From positions 146,661 to 210,660 of the forward strand of contig NZ_LZTB01000010.1 in assembly GCF_001665685.1 (NCBI RefSeq): DNA of 64,000 nucleotides, given 5' to 3'. Positions within the stretch are counted from its first letter, which is position 1, and each line of letters begins with the position of its first letter. Of the stretch, positions 17,923-28,279 are shown piece after piece. The stretch comes from Mycobacterium sp. 852013-50091_SCH5140682 (GTDB lineage Bacteria; Actinomycetota; Actinomycetes; Mycobacteriales; Mycobacteriaceae). Below the pieces are notes generated by a model. That model had not been told where the DNA came from and searched no databases. It was given only the letters and a program-made list of their open reading frames with translations. The position numbers and the translations under genes are program-made.

Positions 17923-19005
17923 ATGACCCAAACCGGCCCCTTGGATGGCGTGAGAGTTGTCGAACTCGGTGGTATCGGCCCCGGCCCGCACGCGGCGATG
18001 ATGCTCTCCGATCTGGGTGCCGACGTGGTGCGGGTGCGCCGCCCGGGCGGGCTGACCATGCCCGCCGAGGACGTGGATCTGCTGCACCGGGGCAAGCGCA
18101 TCGTGGATCTGGACGTCAAGGCGCAACCGGACAAGTTGCTTGAGCTGGCCGCCAAAGCCGATGTGCTGCTGGACTGTTTCCGGCCGGGCACCTGCGAGCG
18201 GCTGGGCATCGGCCCGCAGGAATGCGCCGCGGTCAACCCACGACTGATCTTCGCCCGCATCACCGGCTGGGGTCAGGACGGTCCGCTGGCACAGACGGCC
18301 GGACACGACATCAACTATTTGTCGCAGACCGGTGCGCTCAGCGCCATCGGCTACCGCGACCGCCCGCCGGTCGCGCCGCTGAACCTGGTCGCCGACTTCG
18401 GCGGCGGATCGATGCTCGTGGTCATCGGCATCGTCACCGCGCTGTATGAGCGGGAGAAGTCCGGCAAGGGGCAGGTGATCGACGCGGCGATGGTCGATGG
18501 CGTCAGCATGCTGGCGCAGATGATGTGGACCATGCGGGCCACCGGTTCACTGCGCGATGAACGGGAGTCGTTCCTGCTCGACGGTGGTGCGCCGTACTAC
18601 CGGACCTACGAGACCTCCGACGGCGGCTACATGGCGGTGGGATCGATCGAGCCGCAGTTCTTCGCGCAGCTGCTGGCCGGGCTCGGGCTGTCCGCCGACG
18701 AGATCCCCGGACAGTTCGAGCTGGCCCGGTACGACGAGATGCGGGCGATCCTCACCGAACGGTTCGCGACCAAGACGCGCACCGAGTGGACCGAGATCTT
18801 CGCGGGCACCGACGCCTGCGTGACGCCCGTGCTGACCTGGGGTGAGGCCGCGGACAACGAGCACCTGCGGGCCCGTTCGACGCTGCTGTCGGTCGACGGC
18901 GTCGACCAGGCCGCACCCGCACCGCGGTTCTCCCGAACACCGGCGGGCACCCCGGGCACACCGCCGAAGGGCACCACGGCGATCGAGGACATCGGCTGGA
19001 CCTGA
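17923..19005 (+). CDS. far: CoA-transferase family III / alpha-methylacyl-CoA racemase (far-like)
   Basis: A 360-residue class III CoA-transferase fold protein, matching the position and sequence of the mycobacterial fatty-acid-CoA racemase Far (Rv0855). The N-terminal [18 protein letters not shown] and [13 protein letters not shown], then [19 protein letters not shown], are family signatures; the catalytic Asp/Glu region [10 protein letters not shown] is present. It probably epimerises 2-methyl-branched acyl-CoAs ahead of beta-oxidation. ATG at 17923 is preferred to a GTG 9 bases upstream because it gives the usual MTQTGPL start. It is divergent from pdc with only an 18-base gap. Confidence 0.88.
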   Translation: MTQTGPLDGVRVVELGGIGPGPHAAMMLSDLGADVVRVRRPGGLTMPAEDVDLLHRGKRIVDLDVKAQPDKLLELAAKADVLLDCFRPGTCERLGIGPQECAAVNPRLIFARITGWGQDGPLAQTAGHDINYLSQTGALSAIGYRDRPPVAPLNLVADFGGGSMLVVIGIVTALYEREKSGKGQVIDAAMVDGVSMLAQMMWTMRATGSLRDERESFLLDGGAPYYRTYETSDGGYMAVGSIEPQFFAQLLAGLGLSADEIPGQFELARYDEMRAILTERFATKTRTEWTEIFAGTDACVTPVLTWGEAADNEHLRARSTLLSVDGVDQAAPAPRFSRTPAGTPGTPPKGTTAIEDIGWT

Positions 19006-19010
19006 TCGGC

Positions 19011-19030
19011 CCGAGGACTTTCGGCCCTGT
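19011..19030 (+). promoter_or_regulatory. DosR-like box upstream of tandem universal stress genes
   Basis: CCGAGGACTTTCGGCCCTGT resembles the DosR (DevR) dormancy regulon motif, whose core is roughly GGGACTTNNGNCCC. It ends 32 bases before the first universal stress protein ATG, a usual position. One core base (A for G) and some arm bases differ, so this is a candidate only. Confidence 0.55.
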
Positions 19031-19062
19031 AGAACCTGTCGATCACCGGCCAGTATCGAGGT

Positions 19063-19953
19063 ATGACTTCCTCGGACAAGCCGGTAGTAGTTGGAATCGA
19101 CGGCAGTGACTCGGCGATCAACGCCGCCCGCTGGGCAGGTGGCGTAGCCGACAAGTTCGGCGCGCCCCTGCACATCGTCTATGCGTTGCCGACCCTCGGC
19201 GCAAACCTGACGCAGACGGCGGCGGCGATGACCGCGGCGGTGATGTCCTACCAGCGCGACAGCGCCGATCTGTACCTCAAGGCCGCCGCCGACGCGGTCC
19301 GGTCCGACCGGCCAGGACTGGCGGTCACGACGGCTTCGGTGAACGAACCCGCCGACACCGCGCTCATCGCAGCCAGCCGAACGGCGCAGTTGGTGGTGCT
19401 GGGCGGCAAATCGGTCACGCCTGCGGCGGCGTTGTTGCTGGGTTCGGTGTCGCTGGCGGTGGCGACGCGGGCCGAGTGCCCCGTCGTCGCATTCCGCGGG
19501 GACACGGTCGCACCGGGGGATGGGCGTGTCGTGGTGGGAGTCGACGACGGCCCTGCGGCGGCTGCGGCGCTGGCCGCGGCCTTCGCGTTCGCGGACCGGT
19601 TCGGCGCGAGCATCACGGCGGTGCGATCACTGTCGTTGACGCCGCCGGCCGAAGCCGGTGTCACGATTCCGTTCCTGATCGACTGGGAGGGGCTGCAAGC
19701 CGCCGAGCTGGTGTCACTGGCCGCAGCCGTCGACGCCGAGAACACCAAGCACCCGTCGGTCGAGGCGAAGTGCTTCGTCGAACTGCAATCCCCGGGAAAA
19801 GCGCTCCTAGGGCACGCTTCCGATGCTCAACTGATCGTGGTAGGAACCAGGGGCCGGGGCGCCGTGGTCGGCACACTGCTCGGATCGACGAGCCTGAACA
19901 TGCTGCACCACAGCCCGGTGCCGGTGCTCATCTGCCGCAGTTCCGAGTCGTAA
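19063..19953 (+). CDS. Universal stress protein, double USP domain
   Basis: A 296-residue cytosolic protein with two USP domains (about residues 5-145 and 155-293). The second has a clear ATP-binding motif, GTRGRGAVVGTLLGSTS, fitting G-2x-G-9x-GS. The first has a degenerate version (GGKSVTPAAALLLGSVS), so nucleotide binding there is doubtful. Similar double-domain proteins belong to the hypoxia/dormancy regulon of mycobacteria. A DosR-like box lies just upstream, and a second USP follows 25 bases downstream, probably in the same transcript. Confidence 0.9.
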   Translation: MTSSDKPVVVGIDGSDSAINAARWAGGVADKFGAPLHIVYALPTLGANLTQTAAAMTAAVMSYQRDSADLYLKAAADAVRSDRPGLAVTTASVNEPADTALIAASRTAQLVVLGGKSVTPAAALLLGSVSLAVATRAECPVVAFRGDTVAPGDGRVVVGVDDGPAAAAALAAAFAFADRFGASITAVRSLSLTPPAEAGVTIPFLIDWEGLQAAELVSLAAAVDAENTKHPSVEAKCFVELQSPGKALLGHASDAQLIVVGTRGRGAVVGTLLGSTSLNMLHHSPVPVLICRSSES

Positions 19954-19978
19954 ACAGCTGCGAGGGAAGGAGATTCGG

Positions 19979-20881
19979 ATGTCTGAGGAGCGGCACGGCA
20001 TCGTGGTCGGTGTCGACGGGTCGCCGTCGTCCGATGTTGCCGTGGCATGGGCTGCCCGCGACGCCGCACTGCGTCGGGTGCCACTGACCTTCATCCATGT
20101 GCTGCCCATGGCCGCCGGGCCCGCGTACCTCGACATGGGATTGCCGGACGATTACTGGGGTTGGCAGCAAAAGCGTGGACACGAGATCGTGGCGTTGGCC
20201 CGCGACATCGCCAACAAGGCCACAGCCGGGCAAGAACGCCTGCAGCTGAACGCCGACGTGGTGTCCGGCAACACGGTGAGCACGCTGATCGACCGATCGC
20301 GCGGCGCCGATCTGCTGGTCGTCGGCAGCCGCGGTCTGGGCAAGTGGAGCCGGCGGGTGCTCGGCTCGGTCAGCGCGAGCCTCGTCCGGCACGCGGAGTG
20401 CCCCGTCGCGGTCATCCACGGTGACTCCCAGCCCGCGGACGACGCACCGGTCGTCGTCGGCATCGACGGGTCACCCGCATCGGAACTGGCAACTGAGATC
20501 GCCTTCGACGAGGCGTCGCGGCGCGGCGTTGAACTCGTCGTGGTGCACACCTGGAACGACGTCGACTACGAGTTTCCCGACGTGAAGTGGACCGATCTGA
20601 CGCCCCGCGAGAGTCGCGTGGTCTCCGAACAGCTGGCCGGCTGGTGTGAGCGTTACCCCGATGTGGTGGTGCGCCGGGAACTGATGCGGGACCGGCCCGC
20701 GCGCCAGTTGGTGGAGCAGTCCGAGGGTGCCCAGTTGGTGGTCGTGGGTTCCCGCGGACGGGGTGGATTCGTCGGCATGATGCTGGGCTCGGTTGGCGCG
20801 GCGGTGGTCGAGTCGGTGCAGGTCCCGGTGGTCGTCGCGCGCGGATCGACGGAAACAGACAGTTTGCCACGACGGCAGTAA
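19979..20881 (+). CDS. Universal stress protein, double USP domain (second copy)
   Basis: A 300-residue paralogue of the preceding gene. Both domains keep ATP-binding motifs: GSRGLGKWSRRVLGSVS near residue 118 and GSRGRGGFVGMMLGSVG near 265. A GGAAGGAGATT-like ribosome-binding stretch precedes the ATG, and the 25-base gap suggests co-transcription with the first copy. The two proteins may be differently regulated by ATP because only this one has two intact motifs (inference). Confidence 0.9.
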   Translation: MSEERHGIVVGVDGSPSSDVAVAWAARDAALRRVPLTFIHVLPMAAGPAYLDMGLPDDYWGWQQKRGHEIVALARDIANKATAGQERLQLNADVVSGNTVSTLIDRSRGADLLVVGSRGLGKWSRRVLGSVSASLVRHAECPVAVIHGDSQPADDAPVVVGIDGSPASELATEIAFDEASRRGVELVVVHTWNDVDYEFPDVKWTDLTPRESRVVSEQLAGWCERYPDVVVRRELMRDRPARQLVEQSEGAQLVVVGSRGRGGFVGMMLGSVGAAVVESVQVPVVVARGSTETDSLPRRQ

Positions 20882-20894
20882 CTACATTCCAGAT

Positions 20895-21338
20895 ATGGCC
20901 GTTCGCGCATCGCGAGAGGTCGTCTTCGACGCCCCGGTGGAGGCGATCATGGACGTCCTCGCCGATGTGGATGCGCTGCCGACCTGGTCATCGGTCCACC
21001 GGCACGTCGAGATCGTCGACCGCTATCCCGACGGCAAGCCCCATCACGTCCGCGCGACCATGCGATTGCTGGGCATCACCGACAAGGAAATGCTCGAATA
21101 CCACTGGGGCGACACCTGGATGGTGTGGGACGCCGAGGAAAACCTGCAGCAGCGCGGTCAGCACGTCGAGTACAACCTGACCCCGGAGATCGACAAGACG
21201 CGGGTGCGGTTCGACATCACCGTCGACGTATCCGTGCCGCTGCCCGAGTTCATCGTGCGCCGGGCCAAGAAGCTGGTGCTGTACGTGGCGTTAGACCGGT
21301 TGCGTCAGCGCGTCATGGGATTGGCTCAGCCTGCGTAG
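20895..21338 (+). CDS. SRPBCC family protein (Rv0856/Rv0857-like)
   Basis: A 147-residue START/Bet v1-fold protein paralogous to the one at 15.2 kb. Shared features are VLADVDALPTWSSVHRHVEI near the N-terminus, NLTPEIDKTRVRFDITVDVS in the middle and a basic C-terminal helix. Its place between far and dapC equals that of Rv0856/Rv0857 in M. tuberculosis. The ATG chosen follows the USP stop by 14 bases; the frame is open further upstream inside the USP gene but unrelated. Ligand unknown. Confidence 0.85.
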   Translation: MAVRASREVVFDAPVEAIMDVLADVDALPTWSSVHRHVEIVDRYPDGKPHHVRATMRLLGITDKEMLEYHWGDTWMVWDAEENLQQRGQHVEYNLTPEIDKTRVRFDITVDVSVPLPEFIVRRAKKLVLYVALDRLRQRVMGLAQPA

Positions 21339-21376
21339 AACGGAATAGCCGGTGCGGCGCGGCCGGTTGCTGGGAC

Positions 21377-22291
21377 ATGCCGACAGGAATCGTTCTCCGG
21401 GTTAATCCCGATGCTGACAACGTCGTCGACGACGCGGTCGCCCAGGCCCGCCGCGCCCATGAGGCGGGCGTCCGCCAGGTGTGGCTGGCCCAGCAGTTCG
21501 ACATCGACGCCATCACACTGTCCGCGCTGATCGGGGCTGCGGTGCCCGGTCTCGGCGTGGGGACGTCGGTGGTGCCGATCAACCCCCGCCACCCACTGCT
21601 GGTGGCGTCCGCGGCGCAGACCGCGCAGGCCGCGTCGCACGGGCGCTTCAGCCTCGGGCTCGGACTGGGTGCCCACCATCCCGAGCGCCAGGCATTCGGC
21701 ACCGACTGGCCCAAGCCGGTGCAACGGCTGCGCGAACACCTCACCGTGCTGCGGGCCATCTTCGACGACGGTGCCGTCGACTTCCAGGGCGGACAGTTCA
21801 GCGCCGCCCCGCAGTGGCCGGTCCACGTCGGTGGCGGTACACCGATTCCGGTGTACGTCGCGGCGATGGGACCCGCGGCCCTTCAGGTGACCGGTGAACT
21901 CGCCGATGGCACCATGCCGTATCTCGCCGGTCCCCGGACCGTAGGGGAGTTCATCGTCCCGACCATCGAGGCCGCGGCCGAGGCGGCCGGGCGCGCGCAG
22001 CCACGGATCATCGCGATGGTGCCCGCGCTGGTATCCGACGACGTGACGAGCGCGCGCGAGCTGGCCGCCGAGCGCTTGGAGTTCTACCAGAGCATCCCGT
22101 CGTATCAGAAGGTCATCGCCCGCGAGGGGCTGGCCAACGTGGCCGACCTGGCCGCAGTCGGATCGGCCGCCCAAGTGCGGGCGCAGTTGCAGACCTACCT
22201 TGATGCCGGCGCGACCGACGTCGTGATCAGCCCGCTGCGAGCCGAGCAGGCCGACCTCGAAGCGCTGTGGGCGGTCACCGCCGAGCTGTGA
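21377..22291 (+). CDS. LLM-class F420-dependent oxidoreductase (TIGR03564-like)
   Basis: A 304-residue luciferase-like TIM-barrel oxidoreductase. Typical elements are VWLAQQFDIDAI near residue 35, GTSVVPINPRHPLLVASAAQ, GRFSLGLGLG near 95, and the C-terminal GSAAQVRAQLQTYLDAGATD. In mycobacteria most such proteins use F420 rather than FMN; that is family knowledge, not read here. The start (MPTGIVL) is the first that places the barrel at the N-terminus. The convergent dapC gene ends 7 bases downstream. Confidence 0.85.
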   Translation: MPTGIVLRVNPDADNVVDDAVAQARRAHEAGVRQVWLAQQFDIDAITLSALIGAAVPGLGVGTSVVPINPRHPLLVASAAQTAQAASHGRFSLGLGLGAHHPERQAFGTDWPKPVQRLREHLTVLRAIFDDGAVDFQGGQFSAAPQWPVHVGGGTPIPVYVAAMGPAALQVTGELADGTMPYLAGPRTVGEFIVPTIEAAAEAAGRAQPRIIAMVPALVSDDVTSARELAAERLEFYQSIPSYQKVIAREGLANVADLAAVGSAAQVRAQLQTYLDAGATDVVISPLRAEQADLEALWAVTAEL

Positions 22292-22298
22292 GCGAAAC

Positions 22299-23468
22299 TC
22301 ACAGTTTGAGCACCTGCAGTCGCCGGATCGCCTCGTCGAGCGTGTCGTCGCGCTTGCAGAATGCAAAGCGCACCAAGTGATTCCACAGGTCGGCATGCGG
22401 CGCCTCAGCGTCGCAGAACGCCGCCATCGGGATGGCTGCCACACCGGAGCGGTGCGGTAGCTCGGCACAGAACGCCGTGCTGTCGTCGTAGCCCAACGGC
22501 CGTGGATCGGCACACAGGAAGTACGTGCCCGCGCTCTCGTGCACCTCGAAGCCGATCTCGGTCAGGGCTGAACTCAAGCGATTGCGCTTGCCCTGAAACG
22601 ACTCTCGCAGATCGGCCACCCAGGCGTCCTCATGGTTCAAACCGTGGGCGACAGCGGGTTGGAACGGTGCCCCGCCCACATACGTCAGGTACTGCTTGGC
22701 TGCGCGCACACCGGCGATGAGATCCTGTGCGCCGCAGGCCCATCCGATCTTCCATCCCGTGACGTTGAACATCTTGGCCGCGCTGGAAATGGTGATGGTC
22801 CGCCCGGCCATCCCGGGATAGTTCGCGATCGGGCGGTGCTGATGCCCGTCAAAGACCAGCTGCTCATACACCTCGTCGCTGATCACCAGCAGGTCGTGTT
22901 CGACGGCCAGCGCGGCGATGGCATGCAACTCGGCGTCGGAGGCCACGGCGCCCGTCGGGTTGTGCGGGGAGTTGAGGATCAGCGCCCGGGTGTTCGGCGT
23001 GACGGCGGCCCGTAGCCCGGCGAGGTCGATCGCGAACCCGTTCCCGTCGGCGACCAGCGGGACAGTGCGGCGTACGCATCCGGCCATGGCGATCACGGGG
23101 GAGTACGAGTCGTAGAACGGCTCGATGACCAGCACCTCGGAGCCGGGTTCGACCAGGCCGATGAGCGAGGCGGAGATGGCCTCGGTGGCGCCGACCGTCA
23201 CCAACACCTCGGTGTCGGGGTCGTAGACCGTGCCGTAATGGCGGTGCCGCTGTGCGGCGATCGCTTGCCGCAGCGCAGGGACACCCAGGCCGGGCGGGTA
23301 CTGGTTGATGCCTTCGGCGATGGCGTCCTGTGCGATCTTGAGCATCGCGGCCGGGCCGTCCTCGTCGGGAAAGCCCTGGCCCAGGTTCACCGCGCCGAGC
23401 TCAGTGGCCAGCGCCGACATCTCGGCGAAGATGGTGACGGCGTAGGGCCGCAGCCGTGTGACAGTCAT
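22299..23468 (-). CDS. dapC: Pyridoxal-phosphate aminotransferase DapC
   Basis: A 389-residue fold-type I aminotransferase, positional and sequence counterpart of Rv0858c (N-succinyldiaminopimelate aminotransferase, lysine/peptidoglycan precursor synthesis). Visible are the substrate-binding NLGQGFPDEDGP near residue 28, NSPHNPTGAV near 165 with the Asn, SDEVYEQLVFDG, and the PLP Lys in SSAAKMFNVTGWKIG near residue 232. Related enzymes act on methionine or glutamine-type substrates, so specificity rests on synteny. Divergent from an OYE-family gene with a short intergenic region. Confidence 0.88.
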   Translation of the reverse strand: MTVTRLRPYAVTIFAEMSALATELGAVNLGQGFPDEDGPAAMLKIAQDAIAEGINQYPPGLGVPALRQAIAAQRHRHYGTVYDPDTEVLVTVGATEAISASLIGLVEPGSEVLVIEPFYDSYSPVIAMAGCVRRTVPLVADGNGFAIDLAGLRAAVTPNTRALILNSPHNPTGAVASDAELHAIAALAVEHDLLVISDEVYEQLVFDGHQHRPIANYPGMAGRTITISSAAKMFNVTGWKIGWACGAQDLIAGVRAAKQYLTYVGGAPFQPAVAHGLNHEDAWVADLRESFQGKRNRLSSALTEIGFEVHESAGTYFLCADPRPLGYDDSTAFCAELPHRSGVAAIPMAAFCDAEAPHADLWNHLVRFAFCKRDDTLDEAIRRLQVLKL

Positions 23469-23523
23469 GTTTCAAGAGGCTAGTGCGGGAATTCAACGGC
23501 CACGCGGGGCGCTTACTGCAGGC

Positions 23524-24627
23524 GTGACCCACGCACTCGCCGCCGATTCCGCACTGCTCCAGCCCATCCAGGTGGGTGACACGCTCGCCACCAACCGTCT
23601 GTTCATGGCTCCGCTCACGCGGTCGAGGGCCGACGCCGACGGCACACCGTCAGACCTGGCCGCGGAGTACTACTCGCAGCGCGCCGCCGCGGGGCTCATC
23701 ATCTCCGAGGCCACCGCCGTGTCGCGGACGGCCAACGGCGCCTACATGAACACCCCCGGCATCTACACCGATGCACACCAGGCGAAGTGGGCCGGGATCG
23801 CGCAGGCCGTGCATGACGCAGGCGGCAAGATGTTCGTGCAGCTGTGGCACGTCGGCCGCATGGGGCACTCGGAGATCAGTGGTGTCCAGCCGGTCGCGCC
23901 GTCGGCCATCGCCGCGGACATGCTCACCCACACCCCCACCGGCAAGAAGCCGCTGGAGATCCCGCGGGCGCTCGACATCGAGGAGATCCCCGGCATCGTC
24001 GCCGACTTCCGGGCTGCCGCGCGCCGTGCCGTGGACGCCGGGATGGACGGGGTGGAGATCCACGGCGCCAACGGTTACCTGCTGCACGAATTCGCCTCCG
24101 ACGTCGTCAACCAGCGCACCGACGCCTACGGCGGTTCGCCGGAGAACCGGGCCCGGCTGACGGCCGAGGTCGTGGAGGCTGTCGTCGCCGAGATCGGCGC
24201 GGGGCGCGTCGGCCTGCGGATCTCTCCCGGAAACCACGCGGGCGATATGCGGGAGAACGACATGAGCGTCTACGAGGCGCTGCTCGACCGCATCGCACCG
24301 CTGGGCATCGCGTATCTGCATGTGCTGATCGACCCCAGCGCTCATACCTTCGGCGTGCTGCGTGCGCTGTGGTCCGGAACATTCGTCCTCAACACCGGCC
24401 GCAACACCGACACCGACTTTTCCCAGCTCGAGGCGTACGCCGAGTGGGGAGCGATCAGCGCGGCCGCGGTCGGACGGGCCTACCTGGCCAACCCCGATCT
24501 GATCGACCGGCTGGTGCTGGGGGCTGAGCTCAACGAGCCCGACGTCGCGACGTTCTACGCGCCGGGTCCGGTCGGCTACATCGACTACCCGACGCTCGCC
24601 GAGGTCGCCGAGCCCCGATCGGCCTAG
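23524..24627 (+). CDS. Old Yellow Enzyme-family alkene reductase
   Basis: FMN-dependent NADH:flavin oxidoreductase of 367 residues from the GTG chosen. The family elements are MAPLTRSRAD near residue 29, FVQLWHVGRMGH near 103, the substrate-binding pair in HGANGYLLHEF near 182, and QRTDAYGGSPENRAR. It reduces activated C=C bonds of enones, nitro-olefins or cyclic steroids; the natural substrate is unknown. An upstream in-frame ATG would overlap the dapC start, so the GTG just before the conserved region is preferred, though its ribosome-binding site is weak. It separates dapC from fadA, which adjoin in M. tuberculosis. Confidence 0.87.
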   Translation: MTHALAADSALLQPIQVGDTLATNRLFMAPLTRSRADADGTPSDLAAEYYSQRAAAGLIISEATAVSRTANGAYMNTPGIYTDAHQAKWAGIAQAVHDAGGKMFVQLWHVGRMGHSEISGVQPVAPSAIAADMLTHTPTGKKPLEIPRALDIEEIPGIVADFRAAARRAVDAGMDGVEIHGANGYLLHEFASDVVNQRTDAYGGSPENRARLTAEVVEAVVAEIGAGRVGLRISPGNHAGDMRENDMSVYEALLDRIAPLGIAYLHVLIDPSAHTFGVLRALWSGTFVLNTGRNTDTDFSQLEAYAEWGAISAAAVGRAYLANPDLIDRLVLGAELNEPDVATFYAPGPVGYIDYPTLAEVAEPRSA

Positions 24628-24675
24628 TCTGCCACCGGCCCTCCACGCGTCGATTTGGTGTGGCGTAAGTCTCCC

Positions 24676-24691
24676 AACCAACAGGTTGGTT
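24676..24691. promoter_or_regulatory. Palindromic operator candidate upstream of fadA
   Basis: AACCAAC-AG-GTTGGTT is a perfect 7-base inverted repeat lying about 95 bases before fadA. A TTGCGA/TAGAGG pair (24691-24696 and 24713-24718, 16-base spacer) overlaps its right end and could be the promoter. A TetR-type fatty-acid regulator site is plausible; it does not fit the KstR consensus well. Confidence 0.5.
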
Positions 24692-24785
24692 TGCGATCCT
24701 GTTACTCTCCGGTAGAGGACTGCTGTCAGCGGTTCCGCAAACCCAATACCTGAACCTGGACTGCAAAGAGGCAGGGAGCAGACAC

Positions 24786-25997
<1,212 letters not shown>

Positions 25998-26012
25998 GAG
26001 GGCTGAACAACA

Positions 26013-28160
26013 ATGGCTGAGAACACCATTCAGTGGGACAAGGATGCCGACGGCATCGTCACCCTGACGCTGGACGACCCGACCGGTTCGGCCAACGTGA
26101 TGAACGAGCACTACAAGGAATCCATGCATGCCGCAGTGGAACGCCTTGTGGCCGAAGCTGATTCGATCACCGGCGTGGTGATCACCAGCGCGAAGAAGAC
26201 CTTCTTCGCCGGTGGCGACCTCAAGGGCATGATGAGCATCGGGCCTGACGCCGCCGCCGAGGCGTTCAAGATGGTCGAGGACATCAAGGCCGACCTGCGC
26301 AAGCTGGAGACCCTGCAGAAGCCCGTCGTCGCCGCCATCAACGGCGCCGCGCTCGGCGGCGGCCTGGAGATCGCGCTGGCGTGTAACCACCGCATCGCCG
26401 CCGACGTGAAGGGCAGCCAGATCGGCCTGCCCGAGGTCACCCTCGGCCTGCTGCCCGGCGGTGGCGGCGTCACCCGCACCGTGCGGATGTTCGGCATCCA
26501 GAAGGCGTTCATGGAGGTGCTGAGCCAGGGCACCCGCTTCAACCCGACCAAGGCCAAGGAGACTGGCCTCGTCGATGAGTTGGTCGGCTCCGTCGATGAG
26601 CTGGTACCCGCCGCCAAGGCTTGGATCAAGGCCAACCCCGAGGCCCACACCCAGCCGTGGGATGTCAAGGGCTACAAGATGCCCGGCGGTACCCCGTCGT
26701 CGCCGGCGCTTGCCGCGATCCTGCCGTCGTTCCCGGCGCTGCTGCGCAAGCAGCTCAAGGGTGCGCCGATGCCCGCACCGCGCGCCATCCTCGACGCTGC
26801 TGTCGAGGGCGCGCAGGTCGACTTCGACACCGCCAGCCGCATCGAGAGCCGCTACTTCACCCAGCTGGTCACCGGCCAGACCGCCAAGAACATGATTCAG
26901 GCGTTCTTCCTGGACCTGCAGGCCATCAACGGCGGCGCGTCGCGTCCCGAGGGCATCGCCAAGCAGGAGATCAAGAAGATCGGCGTGCTGGGTGCAGGCA
27001 TGATGGGCGCCGGTATCGCCTACGTGTCGGCCAAGGCCGGTTACGACGTCGTCCTCAAGGACGTCACCATCGAGGCCGCCGAGAAGGGCAAGGCGTACTC
27101 GGAGGCCTTGGAGGCCAAGGCGCTCAAGCGTGGCAAGACCACCGAAGAGAAGAGTGCCGCACTGCTCGCGAAGATCACCCCGACCGCCGACCCCAACGAT
27201 TTCAAGGGTGTCGACTTCGTGATCGAGGCCGTGTTCGAGAACCAGGAACTCAAGCACAAGGTGTTCCAGGAGATCGAGGACATCGTCGAGCCCAACGCGC
27301 TGCTCGGGTCGAACACCTCCACGCTGCCCATCACCGGTCTGGCGACCGGGGTGAAGCGCCAGGAGGACTTCATCGGCATCCACTTCTTCAGCCCCGTCGA
27401 CAAGATGCCGCTGGTGGAGATCATCAAGGGCGAGAAGACCTCTGACGAGGCGCTGGCCCGGGTGTTCGACTACACGCTGGCCATCAAGAAGACCCCGATC
27501 GTGGTCAACGACAGCCGTGGCTTCTTCACCAGCCGCGTGATCGGCACCTTCGTCAACGAGGCGCTGGCCATGCTGGGCGAGGGCGTCGAGCCGGCGTCCA
27601 TCGAGCAGGCCGGTTCGCAGGCCGGTTACCCGGCTGCGCCGCTGCAGCTCTCCGATGAGCTCAACCTGGAGCTGATGCACAAGATCGCCGTCGCGTCCCG
27701 CAAGGGCGTCGAGGACGAGGGTGGCACCTACGTGCCGCACCCGGCCGAGGCGGTCGTGGAGAAGATGATCGAGCTCGGTCGCCCGTCGCGCCTGAAGGGC
27801 GCCGGTTTCTACGAGTACGCCGACGGCAAGCGCACGCAGCTGTGGCCGGGCCTGCGCGAGACGTTCAACTCCGGGTCCTCGCAGCCGCCGCTGCAGGACA
27901 TGATCGACCGGATGCTGTTCGCCGAGGCGCTGGAGACCCAGAAGTGCATCGACGAGGGTGTGCTCACCTCGACCGCCGACGCGAACATCGGCTCGATCTT
28001 CGGCATCGGCTACCCGCCCTACACCGGTGGTTCGGCGCAGTTCATCGTCGGCTACGAGGGCCCCGGTGGCGTCGGCAAGGCGGCGTTCGTCGCCCGGGCC
28101 AAGGAACTGGCCGCCAAGTACGGCGACCGCTTCCTGCCGCCGGCCTCGCTGGAGAGCTAA
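26013..28160 (+). CDS. fadB: FadB: enoyl-CoA hydratase/3-hydroxyacyl-CoA dehydrogenase
   Basis: Multifunctional alpha subunit of the trifunctional enzyme, 715 residues, counterpart of Rv0860. The N-terminal crotonase domain shows the oxyanion-hole segment [20 protein letters not shown] (~residues 109-128) and [14 protein letters not shown] carrying the catalytic Glu. The dehydrogenase part begins with the NAD fold [20 protein letters not shown] (~327) and contains [17 protein letters not shown] with the catalytic His. The C-terminal helical domain is complete. Co-transcribed with fadA; a very strong inverted repeat follows the stop. Confidence 0.96.
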   Translation: MAENTIQWDKDADGIVTLTLDDPTGSANVMNEHYKESMHAAVERLVAEADSITGVVITSAKKTFFAGGDLKGMMSIGPDAAAEAFKMVEDIKADLRKLETLQKPVVAAINGAALGGGLEIALACNHRIAADVKGSQIGLPEVTLGLLPGGGGVTRTVRMFGIQKAFMEVLSQGTRFNPTKAKETGLVDELVGSVDELVPAAKAWIKANPEAHTQPWDVKGYKMPGGTPSSPALAAILPSFPALLRKQLKGAPMPAPRAILDAAVEGAQVDFDTASRIESRYFTQLVTGQTAKNMIQAFFLDLQAINGGASRPEGIAKQEIKKIGVLGAGMMGAGIAYVSAKAGYDVVLKDVTIEAAEKGKAYSEALEAKALKRGKTTEEKSAALLAKITPTADPNDFKGVDFVIEAVFENQELKHKVFQEIEDIVEPNALLGSNTSTLPITGLATGVKRQEDFIGIHFFSPVDKMPLVEIIKGEKTSDEALARVFDYTLAIKKTPIVVNDSRGFFTSRVIGTFVNEALAMLGEGVEPASIEQAGSQAGYPAAPLQLSDELNLELMHKIAVASRKGVEDEGGTYVPHPAEAVVEKMIELGRPSRLKGAGFYEYADGKRTQLWPGLRETFNSGSSQPPLQDMIDRMLFAEALETQKCIDEGVLTSTADANIGSIFGIGYPPYTGGSAQFIVGYEGPGGVGKAAFVARAKELAAKYGDRFLPPASLES

Positions 28161-28169
28161 CTCCTCAGC

Positions 28170-28228
28170 GCGAGCAGACGTGAAAGTCCCTGACACGCGG
28201 CGTGTCAGGGACTTTCGCGTCTGCTCGC
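28170..28228. terminator. 59-base near-perfect inverted repeat after fadB
   Basis: Two 29-base arms (28170-28198 and 28200-28228) around a single base, with one mismatch. The outer part is GCGAGCAGACG(T/C), the inner part AAAGTCCCTGACACGC. It can fold into an extremely stable hairpin just after fadB and before the S9 peptidase. It lacks a T-tract, as is common in mycobacterial terminators. Confidence 0.7.
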
Positions 28229-28279
28229 CAGTGGGTCTCGGCATACTGACGTCGTCATACCGACAACAAGGGGGCCCCG

